A stretch of DNA of 64,000 nt from Macrotrachela quadricornifera (taxonomy: Eukaryota > Rotifera > Eurotatoria > Philodinida > Philodinidae): positions 34,450-98,449 of the forward strand of contig JAJEKB010021213.1 in the NCBI GenBank assembly GCA_022393335.1. The letters are read 5' to 3'. A model generated the notes under the pieces. The model searched no databases and was not told the DNA's origin. It was given only the letters and a program-made list of their open reading frames with translations. Positions 51,547 to 63,275 of the stretch are shown here, one piece after another. Each line of letters starts with the position of its first letter. Position 1 is the stretch's first letter. The position numbers were made by a program, and so were the translations under genes.

Positions 51547-51717
51547 ATCGTTTTTGTGTGAGTTTTGCTTCTTTTTGAAGCCTTTCAAAACGATTTTTTC
51601 GTCATTAATCAAGTCGAAGAAGAGGATGGAATGATTAATGTTCTGTTATCCGTTCATGATCGATTCTTTTTGAATATTCTAAGTGGAGCACTGTTTATGG
51701 AAGCAACGGTGACGATC

Positions 51718-51910
51718 ATTCACCACTTCACCGGTAACCGGTATGGACGGGTAACCGTTTCACCTGTAACCGGCATAGACCGGTAACCGTTACACTGGTT
51801 ACCTGTATAGACAGGTAAATGTTGCACCAGTTACCGGTATACACAAGAACCATTGCACCGGTTACCGGTATACACGGGAACTAGTCGACCAGTTATCGTC
51901 ACCATTGCAT
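51718..51910. repeat. Short tandem array built on ggtaaccggtata
   Basis: About five degenerate units of roughly 35-40 bases, each containing ggttaccggtata-ac or its near variant (for example caccggtaaccggtatggac and caccggttaccggtatacac). The core accggttaccggt is itself palindromic, so the array can fold. It is markedly GC-richer than its flanks. Confidence 0.7.
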
Positions 51911-52049
51911 CTCTAGTACTGTTTACAGCAATATCAAATGATTTATAAATAGGAATATAACCAATATATCTTTCATTATAAATTATTATAGCCAAATTTG
52001 TTGCAGTTGAAATTTGTTTTCAAGTATGATATTTTTTTTACTACAGATT

Positions 52050-53060
52050 GATCAAATGATTCAATGAAAACTCTCATTAGCATTAGTTGTTTCCCCATTT
52101 AATACTTGACCGAGAGATTCATCAAAACATAAATCATCATAGGTCGGCTTGATAGCAGTACAAACAGCAGGAGGAAGCGAATGTAATCCATGTTTGTAAT
52201 CAAAATCAAGGTATAATTTAGAATGAGCAGGATCGCAGAGACCGTGTATAGGATTGTCATCTGTAGTTGACATGTGAAACCAAGTCACCCATGTATCTTG
52301 TTTCATTTTTTCTAAATCATTATTATTATTGTGTCATTTATATAAAAAAAAAGATTCAGATTCAATATATTATCATTTCAATTATTGTGAAAAAAACGAT
52401 ACCTCATCTTCTTTCACCACCAATAGTCTTATTATCATAAAGAGATATTCTTCCATACTCTTTTTCTTTATGTTAGATAAACGTGTTTTCATTCGCTCTG
52501 AAAAATGTTTGATGCATTGTTTTCTTTCAATAAATTCCCATACGGTTTTGATTGTGAAATACTAATATCGTTTTTTGTATTACCATCTGCGATGTATGTC
52601 GTATAGCATAGATTATGTTTCAGTATTGATCGATCAAACATTGTAACCATCTAGATAATGAACAAGAAGTATAGAAAAAGAATATGAAAAATCACTTACT
52701 GCAGCTCTTTCCATTCCACCAGTACTGCCTTCGTAATTAGCTTCATAACCATACTTCAGATGTTCTTCGAGTAGTTTTGAATATAATTCATCATCAGATT
52801 TCTTGACAGCCAGTAATCCAGAATATTCTGAACAATGATGGCTCAATACCTCATAATCAAGAACTTTTGGTGGGTCTGCTAAATTAATAATAGTTCCTAC
52901 ACCATGCAAAAATGAATAGCTTTGCGTCAACCAAATACCATCAATAGACACAATAACATCATCACTTTTGTCGTACTTGCGTGCTTTATTGGCAGCTACT
53001 TCTGTACTCTATTCAGCTATCGACTGAATCGATGTAGATAAAAGATTTTCATATCGCTTT
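52050..53060 (-). mobile_element. Decayed Mutator-like transposase domain
   Basis: The minus-strand translation gives blocks typical of the Mutator-like transposase domain found in many invertebrate genomes. From 52951 down to 52634 come SIDGIWLTQSYS, KVLDYEVLSHHCSEYSG and NYEGSTGGMERAA. Around 52600-52440 an ADGNT segment, then PYG, continues in another frame (ERKQCIKHFSERMKTRL), so a frameshift is present. From 52306 to 52061 come WVTWFHMS, YKHGLHSLPPAV and LNGETTNANESFH. Stops and frameshifts between blocks show it is not functional. Terminal inverted repeats were not located. The gene-free flank 53061-53892 shows nothing further. Confidence 0.75.
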
Positions 53061-53892
53061 TATAATTCAATTTGAACAGGTGATAAAATACTCATAGCTC
53101 CCAAAAACTTTTGATGTCCTCGTCATTGAACCCCGATAAGGGTCCAGCAAGTCAAAGAAAAAAAAACGAGATTTATAGACGTCTGTGAGAAACTATTGAA
53201 ACCAATAAAAGAAAGAAAGATTCTATCGAAAAATGCGTTTCTGGTTTCGTTGAATATCCTGCTATAATCGTTCAACTTCTTCGTGCTTGCTTTCCGAGTC
53301 CCGAAGTAGACATATTTTTACTTACTTCTACTAAATATGATATGAAAGACTTCATCAAATATATATACATCTTCATTAAATTTACCTCTTTGTTTAGAAA
53401 CACAGAAGAAGAGCTAGTCATAGTGTAGCAACAGAACGTGAATAGAGACAAGTAAATGAATAAAGTGCCTCTTTCGAACGGCATATAAATATATCAAAAG
53501 CTCTCTTCGTGCGTGCGTGCGTGCATGCATACTTCGTGGCAGAACGAAAAAATAACAGTACCTTTTACATTCCATGTGACTAGTTTTTCATACAATGCTT
53601 TATCCTATGCCAGATACGCCTTATCATATATTTAATCAAATTCTTAATTGACTGACTAGTGTAAGAATGAAGAATAAAATTTTTTTTTATGTTTTCATCA
53701 GATAATGAAATTTTGACAATTTTTGAAAAATTAGTGTTTCGTAAAAATGAACAAAAAAATCATTTTTTAAAAAATTTTTACTATAAAAGAGAAGGCTAAC
53801 CTAAAACATATAAATATAAAGCGGTTTTCTATGTGTCATTGAATGTTGAAAAGAAAAAAGAATATTGATTTATTCCAGATGATATTTTGAAT

Positions 53893-56653
53893 ATGCATAA
53901 TATATCTACTTCAAACGACGAAACTGATAATGATCAAGAAAATATACAGTTATCTAATTCAGAAGAGTGTACATCTCGAAATCTTCGACTTCAATCCTTT
54001 ATTAATCGTTATGGAGTTGATAAACCACAATTATCAACTATTGATCATATTAAACATCATGTCAGAAAACAATGTGCTTCCTTAAGTTTTCTAAGCTGTC
54101 TTAATGCATTCTTGGATTTAATACCACTTCTTCGTTGTTTAAAAGAATATAATATTCGTAAAAATTTATTTGGAGATATTATTGCTGGTATAACAGTAGC
54201 AATCATGCATATACCACAAGGTAAACAAATAAATAGTTTCTAGAAAAAAAAATATTACTTTTTTTTAAATGTAAGAATAGGTATGGCTTATGGTGTTCTT
54301 ACAACATTACCACCTATTTATGGTAAATAAATATTTTTGATATAAATTAAAATTATTTTTCTTTTTCTTTTTTTGTTTAGGGTTGTATGTTTCATTTTTT
54401 CCTGTCATTATTTATATGATTTTTGGAACATGTCCACATTTATCTTTTGGTAAATATAGCTTTATTTAATGATAATTTAATAAATTTTATGCTAGGAACA
54501 TTTGCTGTTATATCATTAATGACAGCACAAGCTATTGAAGGTGTAGTATATCCATCAAAAGATATCATAAATAATAATATAACATCGTCAAATTTCACTG
54601 AATCGAATTCATTATTACTGGATGAAAAAATTAGTACAGCTATTACACTTGCTCTTCTTGTTGGAATTATTCAAGTAAGTTTTAATAATTAATGAAAATA
54701 AAAATCTTATTTTATTTTTATATTTATTTATGCTTAGTTATTATTATCGTTTTTACGTCTTGGTTTTTTAACTGTTTATTTAACTGAACCATTTATAAGT
54801 GGTTTTACAACAGGTGCTGCTATGCATGTTTTTACAAGTCAAATTCCATCCATATTTGGTTTGAAAACTCCACGTGGAATACAGGGAGCATTTAAATTAC
54901 CTAAATTTTATATAAAATTAATTGGTTTATTAATTCATAAGATTAATTTAATATCAACAACAATTGGTATTATATCTATTATTATTCTATATATTGCTAA
55001 ATATTTAAATGAACGTTATAAATCAAAAATTCGTATTGTACTTCCATGTGAATTAATTTTAGTATGTTATTAATTAAAATAATATTTATTTATTTAATAA
55101 TTAATTATTTAGGTTATTATTGGAACAATAGTATCACATTTTACACAACTTTATCCAAAATATAATGTATCAATAGTAGGTGAAATTAAACGAGGTTTAC
55201 CATCACCAATGTTTCCTTCATTAAATTATATAAATCAATTAATTGTACCAGCTATAACAATTGCTGCTGTTAGTTTATCTATATCAATATCAATGGCAAA
55301 AATGTTTAGTCGAAAACATGGTTATAAAGTCAGTTCAAATCAAGTATGTTATTAAAAAAAATAAATATAATAAAATTAATTTTTATTTAAATTAGGAATT
55401 ATTAGCATATGGAATGTCAAATATAATTTCATCATTTTTTCAATGTTATCCAAGTGCTGGCTCATTAAGTCGTTCAGTTGTACAAGAAGGTAGTGGAGGA
55501 AAAACTCTTTTAATTGGTGGATTTTCTTCTATTGTTTTGGGTTCAGTTATTATTGCATTAACTCCACTTTTTCGTTCATTACCTATGACTTGTTTAGCTG
55601 CAATTATTATTGTTAATTTAAAAAGTCTTTTTTTTCAAATGAAAGATTTTATTTTTTATTTTCAAACAAGTTTATTAGAATGTGTATGTAAAAGAAAAAG
55701 AGAACGAAAAAAAAACATTATTTTATTTCTATAATAGGTTTTATGGACAATGACATTTATTTTTGTTATTTTATTTGATGTTGATATTGGTCTATATGTT
55801 GGTATATGTACATCATTTATTATTAATACAATACGAACACAAAAGTAAATAGATTATTATTGATAATTATTGAATAATTTTTCTTTTTTAATAATAGACC
55901 TCGATTTGTTACACTTGGTCAAGTTGATAAAACTGGTCTTTATAAAAATATTGTTTATTTTCCACTAGTAAATTAAAATTCGTTTTTTTTTCTATTTATA
56001 TATTAATTTATCTATAATATATTTAGGCATGTCAATATTTTAAAATAAAAATTCTTCGTTTTGATGAATCACTTTATGCTTGTAATGCACCATTTTTTAA
56101 AAGAAAATTTTATGAACTTATTGATATTCATCTTGAACACACACCAATAATTCCATGTAGAACAAAGATAAAAAATAATAATAAAAAAGAACCAACATAT
56201 AAATATGTTATACTTGAATGTTCACCATTTAATTATATTGATACAGTTGGTGTTAAATTATTAATTCAAGTATGTATATAAAATAAACAATTTTTGTATT
56301 ATTTTATATTTTTTTATAGATATTTCATGATTTAAAAAAACGAGGAATTATACTGTATTTCAGTGAATGTCGATGTAAGTTACATAAAAAAAAATATTTA
56401 TGATAAGTAGTTTACTTTTATTTTTAGTTGAAGTTCGTCATACATTAGACTTAATGGAATTTTATGAGAAAACGGAATCTCATATAATTTATGTAACAAC
56501 ACATGATGCAGTCACAGCAGCTTTAAATGCACTAAATAATGGTATTAGTTTCTTTTTTTGCTTATTTAGATATAGTATTATCTCTTTTATATTTTCTTTT
56601 TAGAATCAATTAATAGTGATAAAGCAATTTTATCAGTAGAAAATCAAGTATAA
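53893..56653 (+). CDS. SLC26-like: SLC26-family anion transporter with STAS domain
   Basis: Plasma-membrane anion exchanger or channel of the SLC26/SulP family (substrates in animals include sulphate, chloride, bicarbonate and oxalate). It is a multi-exon gene; the first exon is 53893-54220 and the next begins at 54281. The frame extends to TTG 53887, but the first ATG is 53893. Membrane-domain motifs are present in order: FGDIIAGITVAIMHIPQG, MAYGVLTTLPPIYGLYVSFFP, FGTCPHLSFGTFAVISLM, LTEPFISGFTTGAAMHVF, the NIISSFFQCYPSAGSLSRS segment and DVDIGLYVG. A C-terminal STAS domain follows, with YVILECSPFNYIDTVGVKLL and an intervening Asn/Lys-rich loop. The end is soon after the STAS helix, so the C-terminal tail is short. 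The subfamily cannot be set by eye. Confidence 0.93.
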
Positions 56654-57935
56654 ACTTTAATTTTAGTTACCTATTTTTTTTTTGTAATTTTTTGTTTATA
56701 ATCATTTATATTATTACTATAGAACAGTTTGAATAAATAGAACATTTATTGGGATACTACGACAGATGATTTACATAGTATTACCATTTATAGCCATCAA
56801 TATTAATAATAGCCGTAGTAAAAAATATACGATGATTATTTCCGCATGAGATAGATCCTTTCAAGAATCGATGGTAATTATTCACATATGTGATTACTCT
56901 AAGAAATATTTTGTTTCAGAATATCAAACTGCCATAACATAGTATAGCATTTAAAGCTCGATTTGTACTTTTGAAATACATTTTTTGATACTATTGCTTT
57001 TGAAAATTTCGAAAGAATGGACGAAAAATATATAAATACCAACTAAACTGTGCTGTTATTGATGTATTTATTTAAAATCGGCTTGAAAAAATTGACAAAA
57101 ACGTTAGAAATTGTTTGGAAGTATATTCATAACAGATAAACACGGAATAGAGAAATCTTTATCCAACGAATATGTTATAAGAGTGCTGTCATGTTTCTTT
57201 TGTATTTATATTGTCAATAAAAATATAAACTCAAGACAGAAGTTGAACGAAACAACAAAAAAAAAGATGCTGAAGAAATGAAATTATAGATAGATTAGGT
57301 AGTCGTTTATGAAACATATCATATAATTAGTCCAGAATGACCATATTAATATCTATTCATTACTGGTACTCTTCTATTCATTCATTTTTAACTTATACTA
57401 ACAAATCGATGAATAAGAAAAAAGTGATTAAGATTCTAAAATATTTTGACATTGTTTATTTACTGTGAATATTTTTCTTCGCTCGCAATTCTCTTTTTTG
57501 GTTTACGCATGTTTTAAGTGAGTAAATTCATATGTACAGTTATCAAATGATTTATTTTCTTTCAAAATATATTTGCTTTAATAGAAAAGTTTGTTCGCTT
57601 GATTCATCAGGCAAATACATGTTTATTCATTCATTTTTAAAATTAATAGGAATTCGTTATTCTTAAAATAGCACAAGCAGTATGTGATAATATGCACTTT
57701 TTTCATTTTAAATTTACGAAGCCAAATAGTGGCAGAAACCAAATAATCATTCATTACTACTATGGCAGCGGCATATTTTTGTAATCACGATTCGTTCTCT
57801 GAGCTGTTTGTTTGCGCAGAATAAAAACAAGTTACTGGTTGATGTGTTTTCGTGGGATGATGGTGTCTTCAAATGAAACGTTTATAAAGGATTGAGAAAG
57901 CATAAAAATAAGAATAAATTCAGTTGATTCGAATC
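56654..57935. other. Intergenic, no gene seen
   Basis: AT-rich spacer upstream of protease copy 3. A ttcag lies at 57919-57923, shortly before the ATG at 57936. No repeats or RNA genes recognised. Confidence 0.5.
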
Positions 57936-59032
57936 ATGCCAGTCATGAAAAAGAGTAATATATTGCAAATTCTGCTGATACTTCTACTTAGTATCATTAG
58001 ATTAAGCCATCAAGCTGTTTATACATGTGATCCAAATGCCGAATGTGGATGTTCAACTAATTCAGCAACAGTAAATCGTATTGTTGGTGGTGAAGAGGCT
58101 AGACCAGCTACATGGGGTTGGGCTGTTTCTCTCTCAATGAGTGAAATGTTTCTTTGTGGTGGATCGATTATATCAGATTCATGGATCGTCACAGCAGCAC
58201 ATTGTGTAGATGGTTTTTCAGCATCAGATGTTACTGTTTATGGTGGATCGAATGTGGTATGGGCTGGCAGTCAAACTCGACAAGTATCACGGACGTTTGT
58301 TCATTCAGACTATGACTCCGATAGCGGTGTGTATGATATTGCTCTATTACAACTTGCTTCTCCACTCTCAATGAATGATCCTAATGTTAGTCAAATCTGT
58401 TTACCATCGGTTAGCAATACAACACTTTCATCTGGTGAATGGCCACCAGTGGGAACATCTGTATGTATCCTTACCTTTCTACAAATTGATGCACAGTATT
58501 TTTTTTCATAGCTCGTAGCTGTTGGATGGGGAAGAATGGATGAAGAAGGTGATTTACCAGATACACTTCGGCAAGTTACTGTACAGGCGGTACGTTACAA
58601 TGCAACGACTTGTACTAGAATGTTTGATTGGCATGTACAATTTTGTGCAGGTGTATCTGGTGGTGGTAAAGGTTAGTTTATTTATTTATCTTTCATTTTT
58701 TTCATTTTTAAATGCTCCTTATTTTCATTGTAGATACTTGTCAAGGTGATTCAGGTGGTCCATTAATGTGGTTTAATTCGAACAATCAATGGGAACTAGT
58801 TGGTGTGACAAGTAATGGTATTGGATGTGCTCGACCAACTGATTCAGGTGTTTATACTCGAGTAGCTGCTTTTAAAGACTGGATAGATGAGATTATGGAA
58901 AATCCATTGGTAACAGTGATTTCAACAACTACATTTCCTCCGATTCCTATACATGCAAACACACTTGCAACATCGATTTTCAATACTTTTCTCATTAGTT
59001 TATTCATTTTGTCAGTTACATTTTTCCACTGA
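57936..59032 (+). CDS. Trypsin-like serine protease, secreted or GPI-anchored (copy 3)
   Basis: S1-family endopeptidase, the plus-strand member of the three-copy family. Exons are 57936-58460, 58512-58671 and 58734-59032, with introns of 51 and 62 nt at the same positions and phases as in the other copies. The ATG at 57936 is preferred to an upstream TTG. A signal peptide (about residues 9-25) is followed by [10 protein letters not shown] and NR-IVGGE. The triad is in TAAHC, DIALL and GDSGGP; DTCQGDS gives a trypsin-like pocket. The tail [12 protein letters not shown] followed by about 18 hydrophobic residues resembles copy 1 ([10 protein letters not shown]) very closely. Copies 1 and 3 are therefore the more recent pair although they are 52 kb apart and inverted. 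Confidence 0.93.
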
Positions 59033-60184
59033 ACAAAAATATAAGACTCATTTTAATCCCTTTTATTCTTATTAGACTCTAATTAGATTTGTCAACTTTG
59101 ACAATTATTTTTTTACTTTCTTTTTAATCCTCATCCTTTATTACGAGAAATAAATTGAATAAAAATTTTGTATCTATATTATTCATTCAAAAAGAATAAA
59201 GCCTGTCAGAAACGAGACTTTCAATATTCATGTCTTGACATTTATTTCAAATAATTAATTCAAAATTTTGATTTAAGTATTGAACACATAATAGCAGAAC
59301 ATTATTGACGAGCGCAAATATGAGTGTTTGCCTGGATTAGATAACTTCCATATGAACACTGAATACAATTATTTGATATAGTTTTATAACATGTTTGTAT
59401 TTCATTTTACTTAAATCAGTCAAAGAGTGCCATGACATTTGAAAAGACCTTTATGCAAAAGAACGTTTAAATGAATTTATAAAAAATAGTTAAGATATAT
59501 ATCCTATATTTGTAATATAAATTTTAATGGTTGTATTTTAATCTTTATATATCATCTTGTATTCCTCAATAGTATCCAATTGGATACTTTCGATCACTGA
59601 AGAGACATTGAATAATTGCTTTCGAAAAAACTAAGAAAACTTTGGATGTGACATGTATATGTATGTACGATCATCATCGATGATAATAATTAGATATACA
59701 GTCATAATATTGAGACAAGACAAGAATAAAGTCCATTGTTTATAAACGAAAAATACCTTCGAATATGAGTAAAAACGCAGCAATGAAGAAAATCACTGTA
59801 TTTTTCATGAAAAGAGTGACAAATGGGTTGTTGCTTATCATTAAGAATCTGCTATAACAACTAAGAATGCTGATTACAACTGTTTAAATATTTCACTGAA
59901 GAAAGAGTTTTAAATAAACATATCATTAGAAGATATTTGTGTCAAATTGTATTAGAGCGCTGTCAACAATGTATTAAAGATATGTGTTCTATAGGATGTT
60001 CGAAAAGTCATGTTCACTTAAGAAACCTATAAAATCCGTTACTAAACAGGCTTAATCTAACATTATTTTCTTATTTCGAAGAGCAGAATATAAAATTTCT
60101 TTTTTTTCTTTTTAGTAGGTAGCAGTATACAACTTTTTTAATATATTTATTTCTATTTTTATCGTATTTATGAATTTTAAGTGG
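59033..60184. other. Intergenic, no gene seen
   Basis: AT-rich spacer downstream of protease copy 3, with an aataaa-type signal near 59149. No supported ORF. Confidence 0.5.
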
Positions 60185-61161
60185 ACGGTTTCATATACCG
60201 CGGTGTGCTCAACAATAACCGCGGTTTTCAATATCGCGGTTATGATCGGTTCCATATACCGCGGTGTACTCAAAGATAACCGTGGTTTTCAATACCGTGG
60301 TTATGATTAGGGGTGTACCGAGCCCGAACCTCTCGATCTCGGTCTTGGTTGTCTCGGCCGAAGCATCGGTTTCGATCAGTCTCGGTCTCACTTAGCATAA
60401 GTTAGGCCTAGTCTTGATCTTAGTCATGTTAGAATATGGATATAACAGTTGGGTAATAATTCTAATATAGTCGATTGTTAAAATGACGTCTGATATGAAC
60501 TAATCAACCCAATGTTGATAAGATACCTTAGAGTAGTTTTCATAACTTTTCCAGAGTTATGCATGGATAAACCTTATAATTGTTCAAAGACTTTCTAGAG
60601 GTAGTCTCTATAATTTTTCAAGAGCACTCTAGAAGTGTCCTTATAACTGTTCATATCATATATGGAAGCAGTCTATATAATTTTTCAAGGGCTAATTAGC
60701 GGTAGTCCTAATGATATTGTAAGAACTACCTCTAGGTGGCCTTTTAAGATTTATAAAGAGTATCTCTAGATAGGTCCTGAAATGTTGTAAAGACAGCCTG
60801 TACATAGCCCCTGTGAAGTTGTAAGGATAGTCTGTAGATAATCCCTGAAAAGTTATAAAAACTACTCTAAGGTATCTTATCAACATTGGGTTGATCAGTT
60901 CATAACAGACGTCATTTTAACAATCGACTATATTAGAATTATTACTCAACTGTTATATCTATATTCTAACATGACTAAGATCAAGACTAGGCCTAACTTA
61001 TGCTAAGTGAGACCGAGACTGACCGAGACCGAAAGTCTCGGTTTGGTCTCGGGCTCAGTACATCCCTATTTATGATCGTTTCCATGTACCGCGGTGTGCT
61101 CAGTGATAACCGCGGTTTTAAATATCGCGGTTGTGGACGGCTTCACATACCGCGGTGTGAG
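60185..61161. repeat. 61 bp tandem array (ccgcggt type), split by a transposable element
   Basis: Units run cggtttcatataccgcggtg, then tgctcaacaataaccgcgg, ttttcaatatcgcggttatg and at. Two copies lie at 60185-60245 and 60246-60307, one at about 61077-61137, and a partial one ends near 61161. The element at 60308-61068 sits between copies 2 and 3. The units contain self-complementary ccgcgg and are GC-richer than the region. Confidence 0.85.
60308..61068. mobile_element. 761 bp hAT-like foldback element with 8 bp target duplication
   Basis: The two halves are long reverse complements. The left end reads taggggtgtaccgagcccga, and the right end complements it (tcgggctcagtacatcccta). Complementarity continues for more than 200 bases, including ctcacttagcataagttagg and cccaatgttgataagatacc with their partners. 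The flanks are gttatgat on the left (60300-60307) and tttatgat on the right (61069-61076), a 7 of 8 match. An 8 bp target duplication and a terminus beginning taggggtgt fit the hAT superfamily. The centre (about 60560-60840) consists of repeated tctagaggtagtcc-like units. No transposase is encoded. Confidence 0.85.
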
Positions 61162-61227
61162 TGATGTCATAATCCCATTACACCCGGTATTCTCTCACAA
61201 ACACACTACTTCCCACGATCCACTACT

Positions 61228-61800
61228 GGTGTAACGACCTCGTTACCCCAAGATAAACTGTATCCTAAAAGTTGAGGAATGAGTTGATTTGGTGTAACCA
61301 CCTCGTTACCCTAAGATAAACTGTATCCTTAAAGTTGAGGAATATGAGTTGATTTGGTGTAACCACCCCGTTACCTCAAGATAAACTATATCCTAAAAGT
61401 TGAGGAATATGAGTTGATTTGGTGTAACCACCTCGTTACCCTAAGATGAACTATATCCTTAAAGTTGAGGAATATGGGGTGATTTGGTGTAACCACCTCG
61501 TTACCCCAAGATAAACTGTATCCTAAAAGTTGAGGAATGAGTTGATTTGGTGTAACCACTTCGTTAACTAAAAATGAAATATATCCTAAAAGTTGAGGAA
61601 TGAGTTGATTTGGTGGAACCATCTCGTTACCCTAAGATGAACTATATCCTAAAAGTTGAGGAATATGAGTTGATTTGGTGTAACCACCTCGTTACCCCAC
61701 GATATACTATATCCTAAAAGTTGAGGAATATGAGTTGATTTGGTGTAACCACCTCGTTACCCCACGATATACTATATCCTAAAAGTTGAGGAATATGAAT
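61228..61800. repeat. Minisatellite of about 9 units, roughly 62-68 bp each
   Basis: Each unit contains gtaaccacctcgttacccta or a close variant, then agata-actgtatcctaaaag and ttgaggaatgagttgatttg. Starts fall near 61230, 61292, 61360, 61424, 61488, 61550, 61612, 61680 and 61745. Units differ by small indels (for example tatgagttg against tgagttg). A minus-strand ORF across it (61386-61622) is a by-product of the periodicity. Confidence 0.9.
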
Positions 61801-62637
61801 GCATTTTTTGTATTACTCTTTAGGTAACAACAATGCCTCGTAGGTTTATTTGCTAATTTTTTGAAGGCTGAAGGAATAGGCGTATATTTTTGAAAAAATT
61901 ATAGATAGGATTATTGCGATATTAGCATCGATTGTATTACTCTTTGAAGTAACTAGAAAAGAAATATTTGACAAGCATTTAATTAGAAAAATATATATAT
62001 ATCATCTTTAAAATATCGAAAAATTTGTGAAAAAAATTATAGACAAAAAGACAGGAAATATTCATTTTATATGATCAAAATAGTTTAATATAGAAATTTA
62101 ATGAAAAAAGTTTTTTTTTTGAGTGAAGTTTGGAAAGAATCGTGATTATTTTTCATTAAGGAATGAAGTATAACAGATAAATAACTATTCAGTTCCAAAG
62201 ACAAAATTGACTAAAGTTTTTTCATTAGTTGAAAAACAAACTATTTTATACTTTATATTCTGTAACAAAGCTTATTAACAAATATTTAAAACGAGTAAAA
62301 TTAGAGTTCCACGCCTTTTTCTGATCTTTCAAAAGTGGAAAATTGAATTTTATTATATTCTATAACGTATACATTCTAAAACACGATCGGAAATAAATGT
62401 TGAAATGAAAGAGCAGAAATTTGAATTCTCCCCGCAGACTATAATAGATACCTTACAATGGAGGTGTTTATGTTGTTAGTTAAATCGACTGAATATATTC
62501 GGGTCATATTAAAGATCTCACCGTTAAACTAATAAATTTAAAATATGACATGACCATACCATACCTAGAACAAGTTCCTTCAATTTCGAGGTGTGTAAAA
62601 TTTTGATATAAAAATAAATCAAGAAACAATAGGTCCA
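61801..62637. other. Spacer, no gene seen
   Basis: AT-rich sequence with no supported gene or structural RNA. Confidence 0.5.
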
Positions 62638-63010
62638 CTATTATAAGAATAAAACATAACTTTGTTTGGGCCGATTGTAGTGTTTATAGGGATCCTCTTT
62701 CAAGTGGTTCGAACAACAACGTGTTTTGCCCTTATACTAGTAGGGGAAATTTTGCTAGTGACAGATCGAAAACGTCGTTTTTCTTAGCTACAGACAAAAA
62801 TTCACTTTACTATAATAAGGATCAAACATATGGCTATTCGGGCCAATTATGGGGTTATGAAGGATGTTCTTTCATGTGGTTCGAGCAAGGGGGAAACGAC
62901 TGACTTAAGTGAATTTAAAATCATGAAAGTCATAACAAGTCAAGAAAGTCAAAAAAATCAAGAAAGTCAAAAATAAGTCAAGAAAGCCATAAAAGTCAAG
63001 AAAGTCATGA
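62638..63010. repeat. Degenerate direct duplication and short-period repeat
   Basis: A segment beginning ctattataagaataaaaca at about 62638 is repeated about 173 bases later at 62811 (ctataataaggatcaaaca). The shared continuation is tttgggccgattg or ttcgggccaattatg, then ctttcaagtggttcgaaca. From 62925 to 63010 a short-period repeat of aagtcaagaaagtca follows. A 60-codon ORF at 62721-62903 is probably chance. Confidence 0.65.
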
Positions 63011-63275
63011 AAATTATGTCATAAGTAACATTAATAAAGAACAAAAGATAACAAAATTTGTTCAATCTGGGCGACGTATTATCTAAAATAATTTCTTCAT
63101 ATTCTTTCCCGACGGATATACACATATATAACAGACAAAAAAATGCATATATATAACTCGTGAATACTAGGCACTAATCAGTTCCAACTTTTTCATTTCA
63201 TGTGTATATACTCTTTGTGACTCTTTTATTTACGCCTCGTATTTTTCATTTTATATTCATATCATTTCTACATAT

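Noticed and set aside
61386..61622. 78-codon minus-strand ORF with internal peptide repeats (NQLIPQLLGY)
   Set aside because: The repetition is a direct consequence of the underlying minisatellite, whose unit length does not stay a multiple of three across all copies.
60185..61800. CRISPR-like array
   Set aside because: Repeats are contiguous without unique spacers, in a eukaryotic genome; they are tandem satellites.
62700..62720. ggttcgaac, reminiscent of a tRNA T-loop
   Set aside because: No matching acceptor or anticodon stems can be built around it, and the motif recurs as part of a direct duplication.
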